A DNA stretch of 64,000 nt, taken from assembly GCA_029559035.1 (NCBI GenBank), contig JAKQCT010000032.1, positions 1-64,000 of the forward strand. The letters are read 5' to 3'. The stretch comes from Acidobacteriota bacterium. GTDB taxonomy: Bacteria > Acidobacteriota > UBA4820. Every line of letters begins with the position of its first letter. Position 1 is the stretch's first letter. Under the pieces are notes generated by a model. The model saw nothing but the letters and a program-made list of their open reading frames with translations. It searched no databases and had not been told where the DNA came from. Positions 41,882 through 49,795 of this stretch are shown here, piece after piece. The translations under genes and the position numbers were made by a program.

Positions 41882-43267
41882 GTGCGGTTTGAGCGGCTCG
41901 GCAGAATTCATTTCATCGGCATCGCCGGCGTCGGCATGAGCGGGATCGCCGAAGTCCTGCTCACGATGGGCTTCAAGGTCAGCGGTTCCGACCTCAGGTC
42001 CAACGATACTACAGAGAGGCTCAAGTCGCTCGGAGCGGTCATCTCCGAAGGCCATTCTCCGGGCAATGTCGCAGGCGCGGAACTGGCGGTGTTCTCTTCG
42101 GCCGTCGGACGGGAGAACCCGGAGATCGTCGAAGCCGCGCGGATCGGAATCCCCGTGATCCCGAGGGGGGAGATGCTCGCGGAACTCACCCGCCTGAAGG
42201 ATTCCGCGGTCGTATCCGGATCGCACGGCAAGACGACCGTCACGGCGATGATCTCCCACATAGCCCACGATCTGGGACTCGATCCCACGGTGATAATCGG
42301 GGGAAGGCTTTCGTCGATAGGATCGACGGCGAGGCTGGGGAGATCGTCCCTCATGGTCGCGGAAGCCGACGAATCTGACAGGAGCTTCCTCCTTCTTCAT
42401 CCGTCCGTAGGCGTCATCACGAACATAGACTGGGAGCACGTCGACACGTATCCTTCCCTGGAATCTATGAAAGATGCCTACGTGGAGTTCGCCAACAAGG
42501 TCCCCTTTTACGGAGCGGTCGTCGCCTTCGGGGACGATCCGAACGTGAGGGAGATAATGCCGAAGTTCCGGAGAAGGACGATCACATACGGATTTCATCC
42601 CTCGAACGAATGGACCGCCGCGAAGGCAGGGGGGGGCGACGGGGAAAGTTTCGAAGTGTTCTTCAACGGCAAAAGCGCGGGGCTGTTCGGGATTCCCCAG
42701 AAGGGCACCCACATGATCCTCAACAGCCTGGCTTCGATAGCGGTCTCGAGCCAGATAGGAGTCCCCCCCGGAGAAGTCGCAAGAAGCCTGGCTTCGTTCC
42801 CCGGAGTGGACAGGAGGTTCCAGCTTGTCGGACGGGCCGCCGGGGTACGGATATACGATGACTACGCCCATCATCCCACCGAGATGAAAGCCCTCTTCGA
42901 TGCCGCGAGGTCGGAGGCCGGGAATGGCCGCATGGTGGCGTTGTTCCAGCCACACCGTTTCACGAGGCTTCAGAAGTTCGAGGATGATTTCGCGAGGGTC
43001 CTGCTTTCGTCGGACGTCGCCGTCGTGACGGAGGTATACGCCGCCAGCGAACTACCCATACCCGGGATAACCGGCGAAGCCCTGGTGAACAAGACCAGGA
43101 AGCTAGGGCACGGAAACTGTCATTTCGTCCCGGACGTGGCCGACGTGGCGGGATTCGTAGCCCCGCTTCTGAGAGAAGGCGATCTGGTCATGACGGTAGG
43201 CGCGGGAACTATCACGAAGGTGGGCCCGGCGCTTGCCCGGCTGCTCGGAGCTGAAAATGAGCTTTGA
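41882..43267 (+). CDS. murC: UDP-MurNAc L-alanine ligase
   Basis: A 461-residue Mur ligase that adds the first stem residue. Seen: the N-terminal HFIGIAGVGMSGIAEVL, the P-loop SGSHGKTTVT near residues 112-121, EADESDRSFL, NIDWEHVDTY, and the late DDYAHHPTE motif. Start codon GTG with GAGGTG four bases upstream. The stop lies 11 bases inside murB. Confidence 0.95.
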   Translation: MRFERLGRIHFIGIAGVGMSGIAEVLLTMGFKVSGSDLRSNDTTERLKSLGAVISEGHSPGNVAGAELAVFSSAVGRENPEIVEAARIGIPVIPRGEMLAELTRLKDSAVVSGSHGKTTVTAMISHIAHDLGLDPTVIIGGRLSSIGSTARLGRSSLMVAEADESDRSFLLLHPSVGVITNIDWEHVDTYPSLESMKDAYVEFANKVPFYGAVVAFGDDPNVREIMPKFRRRTITYGFHPSNEWTAAKAGGGDGESFEVFFNGKSAGLFGIPQKGTHMILNSLASIAVSSQIGVPPGEVARSLASFPGVDRRFQLVGRAAGVRIYDDYAHHPTEMKALFDAARSEAGNGRMVALFQPHRFTRLQKFEDDFARVLLSSDVAVVTEVYAASELPIPGITGEALVNKTRKLGHGNCHFVPDVADVAGFVAPLLREGDLVMTVGAGTITKVGPALARLLGAENEL

Positions 43268-44153
43268 CCAGCTGAAAAACCTTCTCGCATCTGCCGACGG
43301 GATCTTCAGGGAAAAGGAACCCCTTGCCCCCTACACCAGCCTCAAGATAGGCGGGCGGGCGCTCTTCTACATCAAGCCGAGCAGGTGGGATTCGCTGCCG
43401 GCGATCTTGAGTTTTCTCGACCTCAATTCCCTTCCGTTCAAAGTGCTTGGAAGGGGGACCAACCTGCTCGTGTCGGACGGCGATCTAGGCTTCGGAGTGA
43501 TACACATCCTCAGGATGGACGGGAAGGTGAGCGTTGAGGACTGCACGGTGGAGGCGGATGCCGACGTCCTTCTCGGCGAATGCTGCAGGGAGAGCTTCCA
43601 GAACTCACTGACCGGACTTGAGACCCTGGAGATGGTCCCCGGCAGTATCGGAGGCGCGGCGGTAATGAACGCCGGCGCCTACGGCAGGTCGATCTTCAAT
43701 TTCATCAGGGAGGTCACCGTCCTTGACCACGAAGGAAAAGAAAGAAGGCTGTTTCCCGGCGACCTTGCGATCGGCTACAGGCACACCGACCTCGGCGATT
43801 TCGGAGTGGTCAGGAAGGTCAGGATGTGGCTGAAAAAGGGAGTTAGGCACGACATCGACATAAAAGCCAAGGAGTTCGTGAGGAAACGCAAAGAATCCCA
43901 GCCCTGGAACGCCCGGACTGCAGGCAGCGTCTTCAAGAACCCAGAGGGCGCCTTCGCCGGGAAGATCCTGGAGGATCTTGGCTTCAAGGGAAAAGCCCGG
44001 GGCGGTGCGTCTTTTTCCGGAACGCACGCGAATTTTCTCATCAACTCGGGGACAGCTTCCTTCGAGGACGCCTACGGACTGACTGAAGAGGCAAGGTCGA
44101 AAGCCCGGGATAAAGGCTTCAACCTGGAGTATGAGATGGAGGTATGGAAGTGA
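43257..44153 (+). CDS. murB: UDP-N-acetylenolpyruvoylglucosamine reductase
   Basis: A 298-residue FAD enzyme that reduces UDP-GlcNAc-enolpyruvate to UDP-MurNAc. Seen: YTSLKIGGRA near the N-terminus, the FAD segment LGRGTNLLVSDGDLG, PGSIGGAAVMNAGAYG, and the catalytic-site text AGSVFKNPEG with GGASFSGTHANFLIN. The length and absence of the extra type I loop suggest the shorter type II form. GGAG six bases before the ATG at 43257 selects this start inside the murC end. Confidence 0.95.
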   Translation: MSFDQLKNLLASADGIFREKEPLAPYTSLKIGGRALFYIKPSRWDSLPAILSFLDLNSLPFKVLGRGTNLLVSDGDLGFGVIHILRMDGKVSVEDCTVEADADVLLGECCRESFQNSLTGLETLEMVPGSIGGAAVMNAGAYGRSIFNFIREVTVLDHEGKERRLFPGDLAIGYRHTDLGDFGVVRKVRMWLKKGVRHDIDIKAKEFVRKRKESQPWNARTAGSVFKNPEGAFAGKILEDLGFKGKARGGASFSGTHANFLINSGTASFEDAYGLTEEARSKARDKGFNLEYEMEVWK

Positions 44154-44971
44154 TCGAAGCAAGGGACCTTTACAGGTCCGAAGAGGCCGTGAAGCTGCTC
44201 CTGCCGCTTAAAAAACCGCAGGTCGTGAAACGGCGGGGCAATCTTCTTCGCCTGGCCCTTCTCCTGGCGGTGGCGGCCGCAGTGATGGTTCCCGCGTGTT
44301 TCGCGGCGGGAGGCAAGGCCTCCTCGATAAGGGAAAGCCTTTTGTTCCCGATCAGGACCATTAACGTAAGAGGTGTGGACGGCGTCAACTCCCAAACGGT
44401 GAAAGACGCACTCTCCTCTTTGAGCGGAAGGAGTCTATGGGCCCTTTCCGCTTCAGACGTAGAGGAGGCAGTTTCCAAGTTCGGCTTCGCGGAGGGATTC
44501 CTGATGAAGAAGCAGTACCCCTCGGAAGTGACGATAGAGATCAGGCAGAGGGCATCATCGGGCGCAGTGCGTTTTGGTTCGAGATTCTACCAGTTCGACG
44601 GGCTTGGCAATTACTGGGAACTGGAATCCCACCCCGGAGAGGTCCCCGAACTTAACGGCAATTTCATACTGAGCGACATCAAGCTGCAGGAACTTGTCGG
44701 GGAGATCCATAAGTGCGGCCTGTACAAGATCATTTCAACGATAGCGCCGCAGCAGCCCGATTCCTTCCTGCTCAGGACAAGGGAAGGAAGGGAACTGGTG
44801 GTATTCGCGGAAGATTTCATGGGCCAGTGGACCAAATACCAGAGCACCGAAGGATGGATACGGAGGAACATCGGGGCAGGCGGCAGGATAGACCTGAGGT
44901 GGAGCAACAGGGTGGTCATTGTCCCGTCCGCGGCTCCGCAGGAGGAGGTTGAGGAAAATGGCAAAGCATGA
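44150..44971 (+). CDS. ftsQ: Cell division protein FtsQ/DivIB
   Basis: A bitopic protein of about 273 residues. Cytoplasmic basic N-terminus, membrane helix (about 32-54, LLRLALLLAVAAAVMVPACFA), a POTRA domain (IRTINVRGVDGVNSQTVKDAL onward, about 72-140) and a beta domain for FtsB/FtsL contact. An ATG at 44144 is in frame, but GGAGG at 44138-44142 fits better with GTG 44150 (7-base spacer), which also makes the usual GTGA overlap with murB. Either start changes only two residues. It overlaps ftsA by 14 bases. Confidence 0.87.
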   Translation: MIEARDLYRSEEAVKLLLPLKKPQVVKRRGNLLRLALLLAVAAAVMVPACFAAGGKASSIRESLLFPIRTINVRGVDGVNSQTVKDALSSLSGRSLWALSASDVEEAVSKFGFAEGFLMKKQYPSEVTIEIRQRASSGAVRFGSRFYQFDGLGNYWELESHPGEVPELNGNFILSDIKLQELVGEIHKCGLYKIISTIAPQQPDSFLLRTREGRELVVFAEDFMGQWTKYQSTEGWIRRNIGAGGRIDLRWSNRVVIVPSAAPQEEVEENGKA

Positions 44972-46181
44972 CGCCCACGTTGTAGGAATAGACATCGGCA
45001 CTTCAAAGATCTCGGTGATCATAGCGAAGCTCCAGCCCTCGGGCGAACTGGAGATCATCGGCATAGGAAAGAGCGACGCCAGGGGCATGAGAAGGGGAAG
45101 CATATCGAACCTCAAGGAGGTGGAAGGCAGCATCAAGAGCGCCGTGCACGAAGCCGAATCGATGTCGGGATTCTCGATCCAGAGCGCGTTCGTCAGCGTC
45201 GGGGGATGCTATCTCAACAGTATCAACAGCAGGGGCGTCATCGCGATCGAGTCCAAGGACAAGCCGATAACCCACGCCCATGTGCAGAGGGTACTCCAGA
45301 GCGCGTCGACGATAACGATCAGCGGCGACCAGAAGATATTCCACACCATCCCGCAGGAGTTCATCGTCGACGACCAGGACGGTATATCAGACCCCGCCGG
45401 GATGTTCGGCCAGAGGCTCGAGACCAACGTGCACATACTCACGGCCTCGGTCACCTCCCTTCAGAACATCGGCACCGTCGTCCACAACTCAGGCATCGAG
45501 GTCGCGGGTTTCGTGTTCAACCTTCTCGCGGATTCATACAGCGTGCTGACCCCCGAAGAGACGGAACTGGGCGTCGCCCTGATCAACATCGGCCACGGCA
45601 CGACCGGTATAGCGATCTTCGAAAAAGGCGCGATCTGCCACAGCCACATTATTCCCATCGGAGGAGAGCACTTCACGAACGATCTTTCGGTCGGACTTAA
45701 GACCGGAACGCTCGACGCCGAGATAATAAAGAAAAAATACGGCTGCGCCCTTTCGAGCATGGTGGGCGATGACGAGATGGTCGAAGTCTCTACGGCCTCA
45801 CAGAAGAAAATGGTCGTGGTCCCGAGAATCAGGGTTGCGGAGATACTCGAACCCAGGTGCGAAGAGCTTTTCCAGCTGCTCTACGAGAACATCCGCGACG
45901 CTAAGCTCGTGAAGACAGTGAATTCAGGCCTGGTGCTCACGGGGGGAGGCTCTCTCCTGCCGGGCGTCACGGAGGTGGCAGAGAAGATATTCGACCACCA
46001 CACGAGGATCGGAGAACCGATGGGGGTCAGCGGACTGACCAACCTGATCGGGACTCCCATCTTCTCGACGCCGGTCGGACTTGTGATCTATGGAGCAAGA
46101 TCTATCGAGAGCGGAAGGCTCTCGGCGAAGAAGGGTTTTTTCTCGAAGACTTTCGGAAAATTATTTGAATATTTTGAATAG
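44958..46181 (+). CDS. ftsA: Cell division actin homologue FtsA
   Basis: A 407-residue actin-fold ATPase that tethers FtsZ to the membrane. Seen: phosphate-1 motif VGIDIGTSKISVIIA at the N-terminus, the SHS2/1C region, phosphate-2 INIGHGTTGIAIF, adenosine motif LTGGGSLLPGV, and a C-terminal amphipathic stretch ending FFSKTFGKLFEYFE that serves as the membrane-targeting helix. The ATG at 44958 is preceded by GAGG; longer frames upstream overlap ftsQ and lack the family start. Confidence 0.95.
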   Translation: MAKHDAHVVGIDIGTSKISVIIAKLQPSGELEIIGIGKSDARGMRRGSISNLKEVEGSIKSAVHEAESMSGFSIQSAFVSVGGCYLNSINSRGVIAIESKDKPITHAHVQRVLQSASTITISGDQKIFHTIPQEFIVDDQDGISDPAGMFGQRLETNVHILTASVTSLQNIGTVVHNSGIEVAGFVFNLLADSYSVLTPEETELGVALINIGHGTTGIAIFEKGAICHSHIIPIGGEHFTNDLSVGLKTGTLDAEIIKKKYGCALSSMVGDDEMVEVSTASQKKMVVVPRIRVAEILEPRCEELFQLLYENIRDAKLVKTVNSGLVLTGGGSLLPGVTEVAEKIFDHHTRIGEPMGVSGLTNLIGTPIFSTPVGLVIYGARSIESGRLSAKKGFFSKTFGKLFEYFE

Positions 46182-46207
46182 GACCTTTTAAAGAAAAGGA
46201 GAGAACG

Positions 46208-47527
46208 ATGAACTTTGAGGACGGTATCCGAGAGGGTAAGGCGAACGATCAGGCCGAGGTGAACGAGCTTAATTTCCTTCTGGCCCCGGAGGAGAACCCG
46301 CAGGGAGAGTACAAGGTGCGCATCAAGGTCGTAGGAGTGGGCGGCGCCGGCGGCAACGCTGTGAACAACATGATACGGGCGGGGCTGACGGGAGTCGAGT
46401 TCTATCATCTCAATTCGGACTTCAAGGACCTGGAAAAATCGCTGGCCCCGAACAAGATCCCGATCGGCTCGAAACTGACCGAAGGCCACGGGACGGGAGG
46501 CGACCACACGCTCGGCGAAAAGGCGGCTCTCGAGGACATGGACGCCATATGCGACAACCTCCAGGGAGCCGACATAGTCTTCATCGCAGCGGGAATGGGC
46601 GGCGGAACGGGTTCGGGCGCTTCGGGCGTCGTAGCGGCCTGCGCGGAGAAGATCAGCGCGATCACAATCGCCGTGGTGACTAGGCCATTCACCTGGGAAG
46701 GGCCGCAGAAGGGCTCGAAAGCGGAGTACGGGATCGGCAAGCTGCAGGAAGCCGCCGCGACGCTGCTCATTATTCCGAACGACAACATCCAGTCGACTCT
46801 TCCGGAGGACCATAACGTGCTCGACGCCTTCAGGGCTGCGGATGACATCCTCAGGCAGGGAGTTCAGGGAATCGCCAACCTGATCAACAAGCAGGGAATG
46901 ATCCACAGGGACTTCGGCGACGTCAAGGCAGTGCTCAAGAAGGGCGGGAAGGCGATACTCGGAATAGGCAAGGCGAAAGGCGCGAACAGGGCTCTGGAAG
47001 CCGTCAAGATGGCCGCGAACAACCCCCTGCTGGAGAACGCCTCGCTCAACAACGTCGACAAGGTCCTGCTGGTATTCTCCCAGAGCGTCCCGAAGCCGGC
47101 CGAGCTGGTCATCGCCGCCGACTACATCAAGGAGCTTTCGGGCTCGGCATGCGATATCTCCTGGGGAACCTACGACGAAGAACCGGGATCCGACGAGCTG
47201 TGCATAACCGTCATAGCGGCGTCTTCCAAGAACGCGGGCAAGGAAGCCGAGATAATCTCTCTTCCGAGGGTCGCAGTTGCGGGCAGAAGCGCCTCTTTCC
47301 CCGCCACGAAGACCGCCAGTTTCCTGGACGCCGTCAACAATGACGACATTCCGAAGGCTGACATGGTGAACCCCAACACGACGGTCATAAGGGGCAGGGA
47401 CAACAACCTCTTCGACAAGCCGGCGGTCCCCGGAATGGTCGCCGAACAGCAGCAGAAGTCATACGAGGTCGAACAGGTGCCCACATTCCTCAGGACCCCG
47501 CAGATCCTGAAGAAGAAGCAGGTATGA
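46208..47527 (+). CDS. ftsZ: Cell division tubulin homologue FtsZ
   Basis: A 439-residue GTPase that forms the division ring. Seen: VVGVGGAGGNAVNNM, the tubulin signature GGGTGSG at residues 131-137, T7-loop text HRDFGDV with the two catalytic Asp (235, 238), and a C-terminal peptide QVPTFLRTP for FtsA binding after a variable linker. Some positions are unusual: the T7 Asn is His233, and the loop that normally reads GAGANPE is GHGTGGDHTLG. AAAGGAGAGAACG precedes the ATG, 26 bases after ftsA. Last gene of the dcw cluster. Confidence 0.96.
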   Translation: MNFEDGIREGKANDQAEVNELNFLLAPEENPQGEYKVRIKVVGVGGAGGNAVNNMIRAGLTGVEFYHLNSDFKDLEKSLAPNKIPIGSKLTEGHGTGGDHTLGEKAALEDMDAICDNLQGADIVFIAAGMGGGTGSGASGVVAACAEKISAITIAVVTRPFTWEGPQKGSKAEYGIGKLQEAAATLLIIPNDNIQSTLPEDHNVLDAFRAADDILRQGVQGIANLINKQGMIHRDFGDVKAVLKKGGKAILGIGKAKGANRALEAVKMAANNPLLENASLNNVDKVLLVFSQSVPKPAELVIAADYIKELSGSACDISWGTYDEEPGSDELCITVIAASSKNAGKEAEIISLPRVAVAGRSASFPATKTASFLDAVNNDDIPKADMVNPNTTVIRGRDNNLFDKPAVPGMVAEQQQKSYEVEQVPTFLRTPQILKKKQV

Positions 47528-47542
47528 GAAATATGGAAGCAT

Positions 47543-47641
47543 AGGAGGAAGATTGTAGTTCACTTGCCCTCACCAATGGGACACCTCCTTCCCATTGCAC
47601 TGAATCGGGCGGAAATGCGTTTCTTTCCGCCCCCTTTTTTT
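47543..47641 (+). ncRNA. Candidate small RNA or 3'-UTR RNA with anti-Shine-Dalgarno loop
   Basis: Between ftsZ and queG. A perfect 8-bp stem CAATGGGA (47574-47581) / TCCCATTG (47590-47597) displays the loop CACCTCCT, the same string as the 3' end of 16S rRNA. It is followed by the terminator hairpin. AGGAGG at 47543-47548 could pair with the loop. The two-hairpin form resembles small RNAs with C-rich anti-SD loops. No promoter of its own is evident, so it may be a processed ftsZ 3' UTR. Confidence 0.3.
47607..47641 (+). terminator. Terminator of the dcw cluster
   Basis: GGGCGGAAA (47607-47615), 8-base loop, TTTCCGCCC (47624-47632), then CC and eight T. Confidence 0.9.
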
Positions 47642-47706
47642 CATCCAAAAAAGGGGGCGCTGCGTCTTACCCTGAGCCCTGTAAATGGAATATAATTGCA
47701 GGCGGG

Positions 47707-48666
47707 ATGATGGACGAAAGGCTGACCAGAGAGATCAAAGAGCTGCTCGCGAAGGAAGGGATAAAGGTCTTCGGCTTCGCACCCCTCCCCTCCCCCGGAG
47801 AACTTGAAGAGTTGCTATGCAGTGATTATCTCGACTCGCTCCCGGACTCACTCTCCTACATGAAAAAACCCGCCTGGAGAGATCCACGCCTTTTTCTTTC
47901 CTGGGCAAGAAGCGCCGTCTGCGTGGCTCTTCCCTACAACACGACGAGGGAATCATCGACAGAACACATTTCGAAAGGCAGGGCATGGATCTCCCGTTAC
48001 GCCTGGGGACGAGACTATCACGACCTCCTCAGGATGAAGCTGAAGCCGGTAAGGTCGTTGCTCCGGGCCCTGGGATTCAAGGCGAAGATCGCAGTAGACT
48101 CCTTCCCCGTGCTCGAAAGGACTCTCGCCCAGCGGGCAGGGCTTGGATTCATAGGGAACAACGGCCTTTTGATCAATCCTGATTTCGGCAGCTATCTATT
48201 CCTCGGAGAAGTGCTGACCGACGCCGAACTGCTTCACACGGAACCACTGGCCATGATGTGCCTCGATTGCGCGAAGTGCGTTTCCGCCTGTCCTTCAGGA
48301 GCTCTCACCGGGAACGGCAGGGTGAAACCGTCGCTCTGCGTTTCGAGTTACAACGTCGAGTGGAAAGGCGAGTTGCCGTCCTCGGCTCCCCTTTTCGCGG
48401 GAAGGCTTTACGGCTGCGATCTCTGCCAGGAAGCTTGTCCATACAACCGTTCCGCTCCGTTGTCAGATGAAAAAGGCTTCGAACCCGGAGCGGGGCTCTT
48501 CGCTCCTGAATTGAATTTCTTCTTGAACGGCGGGGCGGAAATAATGGAGACGCTTATAAAAAGGACGCCTCTCGCAAGGAGGGGCGTCCGGGGTCTCAGG
48601 CTGTCGGCGGAGAGGATCCGCCGCGAATGTCAGACGAAAAGCGAGGAGACCGAGCTCTCCTCGTGA
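47707..48666 (+). CDS. queG: Epoxyqueuosine reductase
   Basis: A 319-residue cobalamin- and two-[4Fe-4S]-dependent enzyme that performs the last step of tRNA queuosine synthesis. Seen: DSFPVLERTLAQRAGLGFIGNNGLLI in the middle (family signature including the catalytic Asp), cluster ligands CLDCAKCVSACP and CDLCQEACP. The C-terminus is shorter than in E. coli and lacks the HEAT-like repeats. Two adjacent ATGs (47707, 47710) are possible starts. A TATAAT at 47691-47696 directly upstream may be its -10. Its 3' end overlaps the convergent prs gene by 37 bases. Confidence 0.93.
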   Translation: MMDERLTREIKELLAKEGIKVFGFAPLPSPGELEELLCSDYLDSLPDSLSYMKKPAWRDPRLFLSWARSAVCVALPYNTTRESSTEHISKGRAWISRYAWGRDYHDLLRMKLKPVRSLLRALGFKAKIAVDSFPVLERTLAQRAGLGFIGNNGLLINPDFGSYLFLGEVLTDAELLHTEPLAMMCLDCAKCVSACPSGALTGNGRVKPSLCVSSYNVEWKGELPSSAPLFAGRLYGCDLCQEACPYNRSAPLSDEKGFEPGAGLFAPELNFFLNGGAEIMETLIKRTPLARRGVRGLRLSAERIRRECQTKSEETELSS

Positions 48667-49574
48667 ATCCTCTTTATCGCTTCCGCGAGCAGTGCCGCCA
48701 TCGACAGGATCTCTATCTTTCGGCACTTCTCGGCCTTGTCGGCGGCTGCGATAGTATCTGTAACGAATAGCTTCTCGAGAGGAGCCTTCTCAAGGTTCTC
48801 AAGCGCCTTGCCGGAAAGGACCGGATGCGTGGCCGCGCAGAAGAGCTTCTCCGCTCCCTTGGCCTTGAGGGCTTTCACGGTTTCGCAGAGCGTTCCCGCG
48901 GTGTCCACCATGTCGTCGACGATCACGCAGTTCCTTCCTTCGACCTGGCCTATGATGTTCATGACCTCCGCCACGTTGGCTTTCTCTCTCCTTTTATCGA
49001 TGATCGCCAGGTCCGCGTCCAGTCTCTTGGCGTAAGCCCTCGCCCTTTCCACGCCTCCCGCATCGGGTGAGATGATAGTGAGCTTATCAAGTTTCAGGGA
49101 TGCGACGTGCTTTATCAGGACAGGGGCGGCGAAAAGATGGTCAACCGGTATCTTGAAGAATCCCTGAATCTGCGCGGCATGAACGTCAACGCAGAGTATC
49201 CTGTCTGCGCCGGCCGCCTCGATCAGGTCCGCGACCAGCCTTGAAGTTATCGGGACCCTCGGCTTGTCCTTCCTGTCCTGCCTGGCGTATCCGTAATAAG
49301 GAATGACGGCGGTGATCCTGCGGGCCGAAGCCCTTTTGAAGGCGTCGATCAGGATAAGCAGTTCCATGAGGTTCTCGTTCACCGGAGTCGATGTCGGCTG
49401 CACTATGAATACATCACGCCCCCTGACATTGTCGTTGATCTGACAGTAAAGCTCCCCGTCCGCGAAATTGGTTATACGGATCTCGCCGAGTTCGTTCTCC
49501 AGATCAGCGGCGATAGCCTTCGCCAAAGCGGGATTTCCCCTCCCAGAAAAGATCAGAGCCTTTCCGTCACACAT
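48630..49574 (-). CDS. prs: Ribose-phosphate pyrophosphokinase
   Basis: A 314-residue enzyme making PRPP from ribose-5-phosphate and ATP, the shared precursor for purines (see purF), pyrimidines, His and NAD. Seen: FADGELYCQINDNVRGRDVFIVQP, YYGYARQDRKDKPR (ATP loop), DVHAAQIQGFF, and the PRPP loop CVIVDDMVDTAGT. GGAGG five bases before the ATG at 49574 selects this start over an ATG 12 bases upstream. It lies 19 bases behind tRNA-Gln, so they are probably co-transcribed and processed. Confidence 0.95.
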   Translation of the reverse strand: MCDGKALIFSGRGNPALAKAIAADLENELGEIRITNFADGELYCQINDNVRGRDVFIVQPTSTPVNENLMELLILIDAFKRASARRITAVIPYYGYARQDRKDKPRVPITSRLVADLIEAAGADRILCVDVHAAQIQGFFKIPVDHLFAAPVLIKHVASLKLDKLTIISPDAGGVERARAYAKRLDADLAIIDKRREKANVAEVMNIIGQVEGRNCVIVDDMVDTAGTLCETVKALKAKGAEKLFCAATHPVLSGKALENLEKAPLEKLFVTDTIAAADKAEKCRKIEILSMAALLAEAIKRIHEESSVSSLFV

Positions 49575-49593
49575 GCCTTCCTCCATATTCGAT

Positions 49594-49668
49594 TGGCTGG
49601 GGAGGAAGGATTCGAACCTTCGGATGGCGGCTCCAAAGGCCGCTGCCGTACCGCTTGGCTACTCCCCA
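49594..49668 (-). tRNA. tRNA-Gln (TTG)
   Basis: A 75-nt cloverleaf on the minus strand: acceptor TGGGGAG/CTCCCCA, D-arm GCC/GGC, anticodon stem GCGGC/GCCGC with loop CTTTGGA (anticodon TTG), T-arm GAAGG/CCTTC with TTCGAAT, discriminator G and encoded CCA. The U1-A72 weak first pair is typical of tRNA-Gln. Confidence 0.95.
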
Positions 49669-49684
49669 GCAGCGGTAAGCGCTA

Positions 49685-49713
49685 ATTTTAACTCTTTTGG
49701 CATTGAGTGGCAA
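49685..49713 (-). promoter_or_regulatory. Promoter of tRNA-Gln-prs
   Basis: Minus-strand TTGCCA (49713-49708), 17 bases, TAAAAT (49690-49685), 16 bases before the tRNA. Confidence 0.55.
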
Positions 49714-49740
49714 ATGAATTTGGCGCCGCAGAAACGAAGG

Positions 49741-49770
49741 AAAAAGGAAAACGGGGCCCGAAGGCCCCGT
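49741..49770 (-). terminator. Terminator of the PQQ-like propeller gene
   Basis: Minus-strand ACGGGGCC (49770-49763), TTCG loop, GGCCCCGT (49758-49751), then TTTTCCTTTTT. Confidence 0.85.
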
Positions 49771-49795
49771 CATGATTTAGATGGGCGTTCTCCGC

